DNA of 64,000 nt from Brucella grignonensis (GTDB lineage Bacteria > Pseudomonadota > Alphaproteobacteria > Rhizobiales > Rhizobiaceae): the NCBI RefSeq assembly GCF_002252505.1, contig NZ_NNRL01000162.1, positions 26,073-90,072 on the forward strand, given 5' to 3'. Under the pieces are notes generated by a model. It saw nothing but the letters and a program-made list of their open reading frames with translations, was not told where the DNA came from and did not search any database. Of this stretch, positions 25,231-34,564 are shown one piece after another; the stretch's first letter is position 1; every line of letters starts with the position of its first letter. The translations under genes were made by a program, and so were the position numbers.

Positions 25231-26149
25231 CGATGAGATCCTCTTCCTGATTGACCGGATCGCCAACCTTGACTGTAAAGTGAATGCCGGACTTGCCGAG
25301 CGTGCATTTGAAGAGCTGCTGATCGCCGGCACGGAGCCGTACCTGCTCCATCGCATCGGCTGGAAGTTTCAGCACCTGTCCAATTTCAAGCTTTGAAAGG
25401 GCATCCAGCGTCATGCTGCCCTGTTGAATGAATGTCTCAAGCTCAATGCGTGCACGGCTGACTTCATTGCGCATCTTCTTGGACCAGGCAGGGTCGGCCT
25501 GGTTGACAGGACGGCGCAGGAAAGCAGCGACGGCATCCTGCATTGGCTTGTGCGTGGCTCTGGGCAGAAGAAGATGCAGCGCGCTGGATTTGCCTGCAGC
25601 GACAACATCGATACGACAGACAAAGAGGCGTGAGCGATCAAGATCTTCATTATTAAATTCGGCTGTATCAATGCATTCGCCGGGTGCAAAAAGCGATTGC
25701 CCACCACCTGTAAATACCTGATCCAGTGCTGCCGCCATGTGTAACGCCAGCTGATCGGAAACTTTGCGCTCGAGCATGCCAAAGGGCCGTTCAATATCGA
25801 AGCCACCGAGATTGCCCTGTGCACCGAACATGGTTTCGATGACGGAAAACACTGATGTTGCGTCGGCGGTCAGATAAAGTGTGCAGCCCCAGCGGTCGGC
25901 TTTGAGTGGTGTAATGATTGCAGCCTGATCAAGAATAGCATTGATCGCCGTATCATCAGCCGTTTCTACCTGACCAGCTTCGGCATCGAAAGCAGCAGCA
26001 CTTCCCTGCTTGAGACGGCCGCAAAAATAGGAGGATGCATCCTTAAAGACATGCGCGAGCGATTTGAGATCGTCGCCGGAAAGTCCGGCTGCGCGTAAAA
26101 GGTTTTCTGCAAGCACGTCGTTTTTGCGGTTCTGGTCCGGAGGAGTCAT
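25211..26149 (-). CDS. fliM: Flagellar rotor-switch protein FliM
   Basis: 312 residues from ATG 26149 (MTPPDQNRKNDVLAENL), placed directly after the motA stop; the frame extends into motA but is not used. The middle domain (FGMLERKVSDQLALHMAAALD) binds FliG and the C-terminal SPOA domain (MTLDALSKLEIGQVLKLPAD) pairs with FliN. The N-terminal EIDALL-type CheY-binding peptide of enteric FliM is not evident, as is common in rhizobia. Confidence 0.94.
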   Translation of the reverse strand: MTPPDQNRKNDVLAENLLRAAGLSGDDLKSLAHVFKDASSYFCGRLKQGSAAAFDAEAGQVETADDTAINAILDQAAIITPLKADRWGCTLYLTADATSVFSVIETMFGAQGNLGGFDIERPFGMLERKVSDQLALHMAAALDQVFTGGGQSLFAPGECIDTAEFNNEDLDRSRLFVCRIDVVAAGKSSALHLLLPRATHKPMQDAVAAFLRRPVNQADPAWSKKMRNEVSRARIELETFIQQGSMTLDALSKLEIGQVLKLPADAMEQVRLRAGDQQLFKCTLGKSGIHFTVKVGDPVNQEEDLIDELVAG

Positions 26150-26150
26150 A

Positions 26151-27023
26151 TCACGCTGCCTGCTGGATCGGCGCGGTCGCCATGGTTTCCTGCTCAACCA
26201 CGTCGATGCTTGGACGTTCATAGGCCGAGATGGTCTTGCGACCATATTCGAGCGCGATCTGCGGCAGCGAGCCGTTCATGTAGGCAAGTAACGTCTGCTT
26301 CACGACGGTATAGAGACGGTTTTGCTTGTCTCGGGTTGACTTGATCTTGGTAGCGATCGGACCAACGACACCATAGGAAAAGAAAATACCGGCAAAAGTT
26401 CCGACAAGTGCTGCGCCGATCAGGTGACCAAGCACTTCCGGCGACTGATTGAGCGCGCCCATGGCCTTGATGACACCAAGAACTGCAGCAACGATGCCAA
26501 GTGCGGGTAGTGCTTCAGAAATCGTCACCATGGCCTGATATGGTTTGAGCTTGTCACGCGAGAGCGTGTGGATTTCTTCATCCATAAGCGCTTCGATTTC
26601 GTGTGAACGTACATTACCGACAATGATGAGACGGCAATAATCGCAAATGAAGTGCATTAGGTCTTCGTTCTTCAGAATGCTTGGATAGGCCTGGAAGATC
26701 GTTGACTCTTTTGGATTGTCGATATGGACTTCCACCTCGTTGCGCGACTTTGCACGCAATTCCCGCATCAGACTGTAGAGCAGACCCAGAACGTCGAGAT
26801 AATCGCGCTGCTTTGGCACCTTGTTGGTGAAGGCTTCCATGCAGGCTTTGCCCGTATCTTTCACAAGCGAGAGGGGGTTGGCGACAAAGAATGTGCCGAG
26901 TGCTGCGCCCAGAATAATAACGAATTCCCACGGCTGGATAAGCACACTGACGTGACCGCCCATGGCGATGAAACCGCCGAGCATGCAGCCCAGTGTGATG
27001 GCGAGGCCGATGAGAATACCCAA
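26151..27023 (-). CDS. motA: Flagellar stator protein MotA
   Basis: 290 residues, four membrane segments (two near residues 5-50, two near 165-225) with a large cytosolic loop between the second and third. The loop contains [11 protein letters not shown] and the charged residues expected to face Fli[19 protein letters not shown] is the conserved proton-path helix. First gene of the leftward flagellar operon. A reverse copy of the CGCAAGCTT-type flagellar motif lies about 60 bp upstream. Confidence 0.96.
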   Translation of the reverse strand: MGILIGLAITLGCMLGGFIAMGGHVSVLIQPWEFVIILGAALGTFFVANPLSLVKDTGKACMEAFTNKVPKQRDYLDVLGLLYSLMRELRAKSRNEVEVHIDNPKESTIFQAYPSILKNEDLMHFICDYCRLIIVGNVRSHEIEALMDEEIHTLSRDKLKPYQAMVTISEALPALGIVAAVLGVIKAMGALNQSPEVLGHLIGAALVGTFAGIFFSYGVVGPIATKIKSTRDKQNRLYTVVKQTLLAYMNGSLPQIALEYGRKTISAYERPSIDVVEQETMATAPIQQAA

Positions 27024-27080
27024 AGCGCAAGACTCCCGTTGGTTCGAACTTATTTTTGCACCTTAAGGAATGCGCCTTGT

Positions 27081-27092
27081 GCGAAGCTTGCC
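27081..27092 (-). promoter_or_regulatory. Candidate flagellar control motif upstream of motA
   Basis: On the minus strand this reads CGGCAAGCTTCG, matching the core GCAAGCTTCG seen upstream of fliF and flhA. It is 58 nt upstream of the motA start. Confidence 0.5.
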
Positions 27093-27118
27093 GTTTGACG
27101 CTGAAATGCATCAGCTTC

Positions 27119-27128
27119 GGACAAGCTT
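27119..27128 (+). promoter_or_regulatory. Candidate flagellar control motif upstream of the DUF1217 gene
   Basis: GGACAAGCTTG on the plus strand, 43 nt upstream of the ATG at 27171. With the inverted copy at 27081 it gives each divergent flagellar operon one site. Confidence 0.45.
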
Positions 27129-27170
27129 GATCGCGCATAACGACTGAGAAAAACTGCAGGGGGTTCTCGC

Positions 27171-27959
27171 ATGGTCAACACGATGATGAGTTATCGGCTG
27201 ATCGCGTCCGATATGACACGGTCGTTGCAGCGCGTTTCGAAAGAGCCTGTGGTTGAGCGGGAAACCGCTTACTACAAGGAGAATATCGGCAAGGTGAAAA
27301 CCGTCGACGATTTCATGTCCGATACCCGGCTTTATAATTATGCGATGAAGGCGTTTGGCCTCGAAGACATGGCTTATGCAAAAGCTTTTGTGCGCAAGAT
27401 CCTTACGGAAGGCGTCAAAAGCGATGACGCCATGGCGAACAAGCTGACCGACAAGCGGTACAAGGAGTTCGCAACGACCTTCGATTTTGAAGGCAAAGGC
27501 GATAAGGCGACCGAAAGCACGGCTGCACAACAAGGTGTGATGGATAAGTATATCCGTCAGACACTGGAGACTGAGGCTGGCAGCCAGAACGAGGGTGTTC
27601 GTCTGGCGCTTTATTTTGAGCGTAAAGCATCGACTCTCACCAATGCCTACGAAATCCTCGGCGATAAGGCATTGCTGACGATGATGCAGACGACTTTTGG
27701 CTGGCCTTCGGCGATGTCGAATGCTGACATCGACAGGCAAGCCAAAATGATTGAAGCCAAAGTCGACTTCTCGAAAATGTCGGACCCCGACTATGTGTCG
27801 AAGATGATTTCGCGCTTTACGGCCATGTATGAAATGAACAATCCTACCACGAGCAGCCCTGCGTCAATCGCATCGCTTCTGCTCGGTGGAACATCATCGG
27901 TCGGTATATCATCGAGCATTCTGGCCACCTTGCAAAACTTCAAGCCGGGCGGACGCTGA
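27171..27959 (+). CDS. DUF1217 flagellar-locus protein
   Basis: 262 residues, no signal peptide, mainly helical. It contains the DUF1217 pattern: YYKENIGKVKTVDDFMSD, LYNYAMKAFGLEDMAYAKAF, IRQTLETEAGSQNEGVRLAL and TTFGWPSAMS. The family is restricted to alphaproteobacteria and is often found beside flgF; I know of no proven function. GGGGG upstream supports this ATG. First gene of the operon DUF1217-flgF-fliI-X, three bases before flgF. A secreted rod-associated component is one possibility. Confidence 0.85.
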   Translation: MVNTMMSYRLIASDMTRSLQRVSKEPVVERETAYYKENIGKVKTVDDFMSDTRLYNYAMKAFGLEDMAYAKAFVRKILTEGVKSDDAMANKLTDKRYKEFATTFDFEGKGDKATESTAAQQGVMDKYIRQTLETEAGSQNEGVRLALYFERKASTLTNAYEILGDKALLTMMQTTFGWPSAMSNADIDRQAKMIEAKVDFSKMSDPDYVSKMISRFTAMYEMNNPTTSSPASIASLLLGGTSSVGISSSILATLQNFKPGGR

Positions 27960-27962
27960 TCA

Positions 27963-28694
27963 ATGCAGAATAACTCCATCTATGTCGGGCTTTCGTCGCT
28001 TGTTACTCTTGAACGGCGGATGGATGCCATTGCCCATAACGTCGCGAATATTTCGACGCCGGGGTTCCGCGGTGAGGGGACGAAATTCGATACCATCGTT
28101 TCGAACAAAGCCAGTGAAGACGTAAATTTTGCCACAGCTGGTAAAAGCTTTATCCGAACCGAAGCCGGATCGATGCTTGAGACGGGCAATCCGTTTGATG
28201 TCGCCGTCAAAGGCAATGTCTGGATGTCGGTTAATACGCCGCAGGGTCTGGTCTACACGCGTGACGGGCGTATGAAAATGATGCCGACCGGCGAATTGGT
28301 GTCCGTGACCGGAAACTCCATTCTTGATGTTGGTGGTGCGCCGATTGTGCTCAATCCAGATGGTGGTGCACCGAAGATTTCAAGCGATGGGGCCGTCTAT
28401 CAGAACGGTGCGCAGATTGGTGCCATTGGTCTGTTTTCAATTCCTGCCGATGCGGATTTGAGTTATGCGGGCAATTCCGGTGTTGTGCCAAACAAGCCAG
28501 CACAGCCTGTCGTTGACGATATGAGCGCAGGCGTCGTGCAGGGCATGATTGAAGGCTCCAATGTTGATGGCATGACAGAAATGACGCGTCTGATTAGTGT
28601 CAGCCGCGCTTTTGAGCAGGTCAACAATCTGCTGTCACAACAAGAAAATACAGTTGCTGAAGCCATCAAGACGCTGGGCTCCAAAAACGGATGA
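27963..28694 (+). CDS. flgF: Proximal rod protein FlgF
   Basis: 243 residues with the N-terminal flagellar basal body rod motif (LVTLERRMDAIAHNVANIST) and the C-terminal MTEMTRLISVSRAFEQVNNL coiled helix. FlgF is exported through the flagellar type III gate and lies between the proximal rod (FlgB/C) and distal rod (FlgG). Overlaps fliI by 4 bp. Confidence 0.94.
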   Translation: MQNNSIYVGLSSLVTLERRMDAIAHNVANISTPGFRGEGTKFDTIVSNKASEDVNFATAGKSFIRTEAGSMLETGNPFDVAVKGNVWMSVNTPQGLVYTRDGRMKMMPTGELVSVTGNSILDVGGAPIVLNPDGGAPKISSDGAVYQNGAQIGAIGLFSIPADADLSYAGNSGVVPNKPAQPVVDDMSAGVVQGMIEGSNVDGMTEMTRLISVSRAFEQVNNLLSQQENTVAEAIKTLGSKNG

Positions 28695-30040
28695 TCTCTG
28701 ACCTTCCGCTCGCGCGGCTTGCCGCCTTTGCACGTCAGCAATCGATAGCACCAAAGCCGTTAACCGGCATTGGTGGCACGGTGAGTGATGTGTCACGTTC
28801 GGCAATTGCCGTGCGCGGGTTGTCGCGCGATGCGCGTTTGGGTGATGCGGTGGCTATTCGCGCTGATAATGGACAAAGTCTGGCAGAAATCATCCGTGTG
28901 GCAGATCGTCAGGTGCTGGTGAAGCCGTTTGACGACCGCATTATCCCTTCACTCGGTGCAGCTGTTTTTGAGGAAGGCCCGCTTCGCATCCGTCCGGCAC
29001 CGGAATGGCGTGGGCGGGTTGTCAATGCGCTTGGGGATGCGGTCGACGGGAAAGGTGCTTTACAGCCCGGCACGCGGCCTATGGCGTCTGAGAATCTGGC
29101 TCCAGCCGCATTGCGCCGTGCCCGGGTTGATCGGGGACTTCGCACTGGCGTCAATGTGATTGATATTTTCACGCCGCTCTGTTTTGGACAGCGTATCGGC
29201 ATCTTTGCGGGTTCTGGCGTCGGCAAATCAACATTGCTCGCCATGATGACCCGCGCTGGCGATTTTGACACTGTGGTTCTGGCCCTGACAGGCGAGCGTG
29301 GTCGTGAAGTGCGCGAGATGCTTGAAGAGACGATGGCCGGGCATCTCAACAAGACCGTGACGGTGGTTGCCACTGGTGATGAGAGCCCGATGATGCGCCG
29401 TCTTGCGCCGAATACAGCGACGGCGATAGCCGAATATTTTCGTGATCTCGGCCAGAACGTACTGTTGATTGTGGATTCCGTTACACGTTTTGCCCACGCG
29501 GCGCGCGAAGTGGCGATAGCCGCCGAGGAACCGCCGGTTTCGCGCGGTTATCCGCCAAGTGTTTTCAGCCAGCTACCCCGCCTTCTTGAGCGGGCAGGAC
29601 CGGGTATCACCGAGGCCGGTGGTAGCATCACCGGCATTTATTCGGTGCTGGTTGATGGTGACGATCACAATGATCCAGTCTCCGATACCATTCGCGGCAC
29701 GCTGGACGGACATATCGTGCTCGATCGGGCTATTGCCGCTCAGGGGCGGTTCCCAGCAGTTGATATCCCGGCGTCAGTATCGCGTCTTGCAAAGCACAAC
29801 TGGACGCCGGAACAGCGCAAACTTGCGGGTCAGTTACGCAGCATGGTGGCGCGTTTTGAGGAAACGCGCGATCTGCGCGCGATTGGCGCTTATCAAAAAG
29901 GCAATGACGGGTTGCTGGATCAGGCGGTCGATCTGGTTCCGCGTATTTATGATGCGCTGCAACAATCGCCCGAAACAGGTCTGTCGGAAGATCCTTATCA
30001 CGACCTTGCCGCAGCGTTACGCGGAGAAAAACAGACATGA
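28691..30040 (+). CDS. fliI: Flagellum-specific export ATPase FliI
   Basis: 449 residues: an N-terminal beta-barrel, then an F1-beta-like ATPase core with Walker A AGSGVGKSTLL near residue 178, VLALTGERGREVREMLEE, VLLIVDSVTRFAHA, and a C-terminal domain. It unloads chaperone-substrate complexes at the FlhA/FlhB gate. Its usual regulators FliH and FliJ are not adjacent here; candidates lie at 40179 and 54797. Confidence 0.96.
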   Translation: MISDLPLARLAAFARQQSIAPKPLTGIGGTVSDVSRSAIAVRGLSRDARLGDAVAIRADNGQSLAEIIRVADRQVLVKPFDDRIIPSLGAAVFEEGPLRIRPAPEWRGRVVNALGDAVDGKGALQPGTRPMASENLAPAALRRARVDRGLRTGVNVIDIFTPLCFGQRIGIFAGSGVGKSTLLAMMTRAGDFDTVVLALTGERGREVREMLEETMAGHLNKTVTVVATGDESPMMRRLAPNTATAIAEYFRDLGQNVLLIVDSVTRFAHAAREVAIAAEEPPVSRGYPPSVFSQLPRLLERAGPGITEAGGSITGIYSVLVDGDDHNDPVSDTIRGTLDGHIVLDRAIAAQGRFPAVDIPASVSRLAKHNWTPEQRKLAGQLRSMVARFEETRDLRAIGAYQKGNDGLLDQAVDLVPRIYDALQQSPETGLSEDPYHDLAAALRGEKQT

Positions 30041-30654
30041 AGAACATAATGAAGGGGGCTCGCAACAGACGGGAAGAGGACATTCTCGCCGATCTCGCCG
30101 CAGAGGTTGAAGCTGCTACGGCGAGTGAAACCAAAAAGCTGCAAAGTCAGGTCGACCGCTATCTGAAGATCGCGGCTATTACACTCGCTGTTGGCTGTGC
30201 GATGCTTCCTTTCATCACTTATCTGCAGCGCGTTGATCTCAGCCCTGGTCAAAAGGCCGATAGCAAGATTGTCGATCCGCTCGACCGTTCCGAACAAAAG
30301 ACAGTGCGCAGCTTCCCGTCGTTCCAGCCAAAGGATCAGGTTGCGCCCAACGAAGATATCGATACCACCACAACTGGTTCGGTTATGTCCAATGGTAAGG
30401 GATTGCCCGGAACAGGCGCTGGCACCGGTGGCGATGGTGATGGCGAAGGTCAATCTCTTCCAAAGCCGGTATTTGCTCTTCGCGAAGTGGTTGGCGGCAT
30501 GGCGATGATCGAAGACACATCAGGCTATTGGTTCGTTGAAAAAGGCTCGCTTCTGCCTGATGGCAGCCATCTCGTTTCAATTGGGCGCGGCAATCAAGCT
30601 GGCACCTGGAAGCTTACAACATCCACCGGCGACGTGATTGAGATGCGCAAATAA
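30037..30654 (+). CDS. Unrecognised inner-membrane protein of the fliI operon
   Basis: 205 residues. A cytosolic N-terminus of about 45 residues with an acidic helix (EEDILADLAAEVEAATASET), one membrane segment (about 48-66, ITLAVGCAMLPFITYL), a Gly-rich linker (about 125-143) and a compact C-terminal domain (VVGGMAMIEDTSGYWFVEKG, then LVSIGRGNQAGTWKLTTSTG). The layout suggests a bitopic protein with a periplasmic domain. I do not recognise a named family, though similar genes occur beside fliI in rhizobia. It overlaps fliI by 4 bp (ATGA); ATG 30049 is an alternative start. Confidence 0.8.
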   Translation: MKNIMKGARNRREEDILADLAAEVEAATASETKKLQSQVDRYLKIAAITLAVGCAMLPFITYLQRVDLSPGQKADSKIVDPLDRSEQKTVRSFPSFQPKDQVAPNEDIDTTTTGSVMSNGKGLPGTGAGTGGDGDGEGQSLPKPVFALREVVGGMAMIEDTSGYWFVEKGSLLPDGSHLVSIGRGNQAGTWKLTTSTGDVIEMRK

Positions 30655-30736
30655 ACCGCAGGGCGGGCAGTTTTCCGCGCCCGCTTCTTCAAAAGCAGTA
30701 TTTTCTCTTTTCGCTTGTGCCGTATGGCTTAAGCCA

Positions 30737-30745
30737 CGCAAGCTT
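30737..30745 (+). promoter_or_regulatory. Candidate flagellar control motif upstream of flgB
   Basis: Exact CGCAAGCTT followed by GACGCAAGTTCC, which looks like a second, partial copy 11 bp on. It is 50 nt upstream of the flgB ATG. Confidence 0.55.
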
Positions 30746-30795
30746 GACGCAAGTTCCGACCTTTAAGTTAACAGATTATAAAGGCGGGAAACTCC

Positions 30796-31176
30796 ATGAG
30801 CTCCATTCATCTTTTCGATCTGGCTGCAAGGCAGGCACAGTGGTTGTCGGTACGACAGGCCACTGTTGCAGGCAATGTTGCCAATGCGAACACGCCGGAT
30901 TTTCGGGCGCGTGATGTTCAGCCCTTTGCGGATGTGCTCGACAAGACCCAGCTCACCATGGCTGCAACAAGCCCGCAACATCTGGAAGCCGAAGCCAATG
31001 GTATTGCCGGTGCACGCTTGCGCCCCGAAGATATCACTGAGCAGACCCATTCGGGCAATACGGTCGATGTTGAACGTGAAATGATGAAGGCTGGCGAGAT
31101 TGCTCGCGAATATTCGCTCAACACAAGCATCGTGAAGGCGTTTCATCGCATGATGTTATCGGTGGCGAAGGGGTAG
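30796..31176 (+). CDS. flgB: Proximal rod protein FlgB
   Basis: 126 residues, usual length. The rod motif LAARQAQWLSVRQATVAGNV with NANTPDFRARD is near the start, and the C-terminal helix has TVDVEREMMKAGEIAREYSL. First gene of a ten-gene run flgB-flgC-fliE-flgG-flgA-flgI-motE-flgH-fliL-fliP, mostly with overlaps or gaps under 30 bp. Confidence 0.95.
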   Translation: MSSIHLFDLAARQAQWLSVRQATVAGNVANANTPDFRARDVQPFADVLDKTQLTMAATSPQHLEAEANGIAGARLRPEDITEQTHSGNTVDVEREMMKAGEIAREYSLNTSIVKAFHRMMLSVAKG

Positions 31177-31179
31177 GCT

Positions 31180-31599
31180 ATGTCAGATGCTTTGCAGAAT
31201 AGCTTGAAGATTGCCGCATCGGGCCTTTCGGCACAGTCGACCCGTTTGCGCATCGTTTCTGAAAACCTTGCCAATGCACAGGCGACCGCCAAGACTGCCG
31301 ATGCCGATCCTTATCGTCGCAAGACTGTATCCTTCCGCACGGAAGTCGAGCAGGGCACGGGCGCTGCCGAAGTTCGGGTTGCTGAAGTTGGCAAGGATAC
31401 CTCCGCTTTCATTGAAGAATACGATCCAAGCCATCCGGCTGCGGATGCGCGTGGTTATGTGAAATATCCTAACGTTAACATGGTCGTCGAAATGGCGGAC
31501 ATGCGTGAAGCCAACCGTTCTTATGAAGCCAATTTGCAGGTCGTCAAACAGGCCCGCGAACTGATTTCAATGACCATAGATCTCCTGAGGAGCACATAA
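31180..31599 (+). CDS. flgC: Proximal rod protein FlgC
   Basis: 139 residues. N-terminal rod motif ([20 protein letters not shown], then NLANAQATA), the FlgC motif [20 protein letters not shown] and C-terminal [19 protein letters not shown]. Three bases after flgB and overlapping fliE by one base (TAATG). Confidence 0.96.
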   Translation: MSDALQNSLKIAASGLSAQSTRLRIVSENLANAQATAKTADADPYRRKTVSFRTEVEQGTGAAEVRVAEVGKDTSAFIEEYDPSHPAADARGYVKYPNVNMVVEMADMREANRSYEANLQVVKQARELISMTIDLLRST

Positions 31600-31934
31600 T
31601 GTACGACTCAATCATGAGTGTTTCGGCGCGCAACGCCCTGTCGCGTCTTTCTGAAACGGTTGCTGAAAAAAGCGTCGGCTCGACTTCGGCTCCGCAGGCT
31701 ATTCCCACTGCACCGGGCGCTTCGTTCGGTGAAGTGTTGTCGCAAATGACGGATTCCGTCGGGCAGAAGCTGCAGGCAGCAGAAGCCAATTCGATCCAGG
31801 GCATCAAGGGTGATGCACCGCTGCGCGATGTGGTCAGTTCCGTTATGGAGGCCGAGCAGTCGCTTCAGACGGCAATCGCGATCCGTGACAAGATCGTGCA
31901 GGCCTATCTCGAAATCAGCCGTATGCCGGTCTGA
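31599..31934 (+). CDS. fliE: MS-ring/rod junction protein FliE
   Basis: 111 residues, with the FliE pattern [20 protein letters not shown] and the C-terminal [20 protein letters not shown] helix. It is exported first in rod assembly and joins the MS ring to the rod. Confidence 0.95.
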   Translation: MYDSIMSVSARNALSRLSETVAEKSVGSTSAPQAIPTAPGASFGEVLSQMTDSVGQKLQAAEANSIQGIKGDAPLRDVVSSVMEAEQSLQTAIAIRDKIVQAYLEISRMPV

Positions 31935-31960
31935 GTGCTCTCACTGAATAAGGACCTGTC

Positions 31961-32749
31961 ATGAAAGCCCTGACGATAGCCGCCACCGGCATGAACGCCC
32001 AGCAGCTCAATCTGGAAGTGATTGCGAACAACATCGCCAATATCAATACGACAGGCTTCAAGCGTGCCCGCGCTGAGTTCTCCGATCTTCTCTATCAATC
32101 GGAACGGACAGCTGGTGTGCCAAATCAGGCCAATCAGGCAATCGTTCCTGAAGGCGCGCTGGTCGGGCTTGGTGTTCAGACTGCAGCAGTACGCAATCTT
32201 CATATTCAGGGAAGCTTCAACCAGACTGGCAATCCGTATGACGTGGCGCTGACGGGTCGCGGCTGGTTCCAGATCCAGAGCCCAACGGGCGAAACGCTTT
32301 ATACGCGCGCTGGCGCATTCAACAAGAATGCTGACGGTCAGCTGGTAACGCTAGACGGTAATCCGATCGAACCCGCCATCACCGTTCCTCCTGACGCCAT
32401 TGAGGTGACGATCACCGAAACCGGACAGGTCTTTGCCAAATTGCAGGATCAGGTCAATCAGGTCAATCTTGGTCAGCTGACACTCGCCAACTTCACCAAC
32501 GAAGCTGGTCTGGAGCCACTTGGCGGCAATCTCTACCGTGAAACGGAAGCCTCGGGTGGTCCGCTGGTCGGTGTCCCCGGTGATCCGGGCTATGGCGCAA
32601 TCAAGCAGGGCTATCTCGAAGCATCCAATGTCGATCCGGTGAAAGAAATTACCGATCTGATCACGGCACAGCGTGCTTATGAGATGAATTCCAAGGTCAT
32701 TCAGGCGGCTGATGAAATGGCTGCGACTGTATCGAAAAACCTGCGCTAA
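31961..32749 (+). CDS. flgG: Distal rod protein FlgG
   Basis: 262 residues, family length. N-terminal [20 protein letters not shown] and [17 protein letters not shown], central FlgG core ([18 protein letters not shown]) and C-terminal [20 protein letters not shown]. The distal rod is the shaft running through the P and L rings. Followed by a palindromic repeat before flgA. Confidence 0.97.
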   Translation: MKALTIAATGMNAQQLNLEVIANNIANINTTGFKRARAEFSDLLYQSERTAGVPNQANQAIVPEGALVGLGVQTAAVRNLHIQGSFNQTGNPYDVALTGRGWFQIQSPTGETLYTRAGAFNKNADGQLVTLDGNPIEPAITVPPDAIEVTITETGQVFAKLQDQVNQVNLGQLTLANFTNEAGLEPLGGNLYRETEASGGPLVGVPGDPGYGAIKQGYLEASNVDPVKEITDLITAQRAYEMNSKVIQAADEMAATVSKNLR

Positions 32750-32750
32750 A

Positions 32751-32830
32751 GCATTAGAAATGCTTTCTTTTTTGTTTTACGCACATCCCGGTCCGAAAAC
32801 CGGTGCCCACTTTTCGGGATGTGCTCCAAC
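32751..32830. repeat. Palindromic intergenic repeat, second type, between flgG and flgA
   Basis: GCACATCCCG (about 32781) pairs with CGGGATGTGC (about 32815), enclosing an ACCGGTTTTCGG-type inner stem (GTCCGAAAACCGGTGCCCAC). A small AGCATTAGAAATGCT hairpin precedes it. It resembles the left-short/right-long layout of the repeats at 1076, 2078 and 7469 but with different sequence. Elements like this are frequent between genes in Rhizobiales. Confidence 0.75.
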
Positions 32831-32834
32831 GGTG

Positions 32835-33338
32835 ATGGCGATGCGTGATACGAAGGCAATTTCCCGAAAAACAAGGCTGGCAATCACTGCCGGCTTTATG
32901 TTGTTCGCAGTCACTGGGACCGCAGCAACGGGCGCAAGCGCTGCCGACCGCATTGCCTTTGTCGTGCCTTCGGCGACCGTTTATCCCGGGCAGATCGTGA
33001 GCGATACGGCACTACTCGAAAAGCAGTTTTTCATCAGTGCACCTGCCGCAAGCCAATATGTCCTTTCGCAGGATCAGGCTGCAGGCAAAGTCGCGCGCAA
33101 GACGCTGCTTCCGGGTAAGCCTATTCTCGTATCCGCACTTGGCGAGCCATCGCTGGTCAAGCGTGGCGTTCCTGCGCCGCTGGTGTTCACGTCCGGCACG
33201 TTGGTTATAACCGCAATGGGTACACCGCTTGAATCGGGAGCGGCAGGCGACTTCATCAAAATTCGCAATATCGACAGCGGTATCATCGTGTCTGGCACAG
33301 TGCTTGCCGATGGTCGCATTCAGGTGGGGATGCAGTGA
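32835..33338 (+). CDS. flgA: P-ring assembly chaperone FlgA
   Basis: 167 residues from ATG 32835; ATG 32841 is equally possible, and the frame running back into flgG passes through the repeat. A Sec signal peptide (ITAGFMLFAVTGTAATGASA) is followed by the SAF-like FlgA domain (IAFVVPSATVYPGQIVSDTA). The C-terminal pattern GDFIKIRNIDSGIIVSGTVL is diagnostic. FlgA guides FlgI polymerisation in the periplasm. Overlaps flgI by 4 bp (GTGA). Confidence 0.92.
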   Translation: MAMRDTKAISRKTRLAITAGFMLFAVTGTAATGASAADRIAFVVPSATVYPGQIVSDTALLEKQFFISAPAASQYVLSQDQAAGKVARKTLLPGKPILVSALGEPSLVKRGVPAPLVFTSGTLVITAMGTPLESGAAGDFIKIRNIDSGIIVSGTVLADGRIQVGMQ

Positions 33339-34564
33339 GAAGAACGCGCGTAGCCCTGATCACCCTTTTGACCTTAGCACTTCAGCCCATTGCCGGTTTT
33401 GCCGACGAGTCGTCCAAGAACGCGCGTGAGTTTGGCTCCGCTGTCGAGGCGGACGCTGACTGGCTTGGCTCTGGTGGTGATCCGTCGAAAATGGCTTATG
33501 CCGAGCTCGGCAGGGGCAGTGCGGTCGCACGTCTTAAAGATATCGCGACCATTCAGGGCGTGCGTGAAAACCAGCTCGTCGGCTACGGCCTTGTTATTGG
33601 TCTTAAGGGCAGCGGCGACAGTCTGCGCAATTCACCTTTTACCGAGCAGTCGATGCGCGCCATGCTGGATAATCTCGGCATCAGCGCACCGCGCAATTCG
33701 ACTCGTTCCAAGAATACTGCAGCCGTTATCGTGACTGCCAATCTGCCCGCATTTGCAGGAACTGGTTCACGTATCGATGTGACTGTCTCGTCGCTTGGCG
33801 ATGCGACGTCGCTGCAAGGCGGTACGCTGGTCATGACGCCACTTATGGGCGCCGATAATCAGATTTATGCGGTGGCACAGGGTAACATGATTGTCTCCGG
33901 CTTTTCTGCCGAAGGTGAAGCCGCAAGCGTCACGCAAGGCGTTCCCACATCGGGCCGTATCCCCAATGGCGCGCTGGTCGAGCGCGAGGTTGCAGGTAGT
34001 TTCGGCAAAGACAGCGAAATGGTTGTCGAATTGCGCGATCCAGATTTCACGACGGCCGTACGTGCTGCCGATACGATCAATGTGTTCGCCAAGCGCCGCT
34101 ACGGGCGTGGGGTGGCGATTGCGCGCGATGCCAAGACCATTCGTCTGCAACGCCCGAAAAATGTTCCTGCCGCACGCTTCCTTGCCGAACTTGAAGGTCT
34201 GCCAATCACGACCGATGAAGTGGCGCGTGTTGTGGTGGATGAGCGCACCGGAACGGTCGTTATCGGTGAAAAGGTACGTATTTCCAAAGTGGCGATCAGT
34301 CATGGCAGCCTGACGGTGAGGGTCACGGAAACGCCAATGGTCGTTCAGCCTGATCCGTTCAGTTATGGCGAGACCGCAATTGAGCCGAACACCGATATCG
34401 CCGTTAATCAGGCCAATTCCAAGATTGGTATCCTGACGGGAGCTAATCTCGAGAACCTTGTGAAAGGGCTGAACCAGATTGGTGTCAAGCCGAACGGTAT
34501 CATTGCCATTCTGCAAGCCATCAAGACATCCGGCGCACTTCACGCAGAACTGGTGGTGCAATGA
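33335..34564 (+). CDS. flgI: Flagellar P-ring protein FlgI, with N-terminal extension
   Basis: 409 residues from a GTG start that overlaps the flgA stop. After the signal peptide (cleavage after IAGFA near residue 23) about 40 extra residues (DESSKNAREFGSAVEADADW and on to GRGSAV) precede the point where family members normally begin, ARLKDIATIQGVRENQLVGY. The rest is standard: LVIGLKGSGDSLRNSPFTEQ and the C-terminal ENLVKGLNQIGVKPNGIIAI. Typical FlgI is about 365-375 residues. The extension is acidic and has no cysteine. Confidence 0.95.
   Translation: MRRTRVALITLLTLALQPIAGFADESSKNAREFGSAVEADADWLGSGGDPSKMAYAELGRGSAVARLKDIATIQGVRENQLVGYGLVIGLKGSGDSLRNSPFTEQSMRAMLDNLGISAPRNSTRSKNTAAVIVTANLPAFAGTGSRIDVTVSSLGDATSLQGGTLVMTPLMGADNQIYAVAQGNMIVSGFSAEGEAASVTQGVPTSGRIPNGALVEREVAGSFGKDSEMVVELRDPDFTTAVRAADTINVFAKRRYGRGVAIARDAKTIRLQRPKNVPAARFLAELEGLPITTDEVARVVVDERTGTVVIGEKVRISKVAISHGSLTVRVTETPMVVQPDPFSYGETAIEPNTDIAVNQANSKIGILTGANLENLVKGLNQIGVKPNGIIAILQAIKTSGALHAELVVQ

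Noticed and set aside
33767..34561. 264-codon open frame on the minus strand inside flgI
   Set aside because: Shadow frame of a conserved structural gene, without a ribosome binding site.
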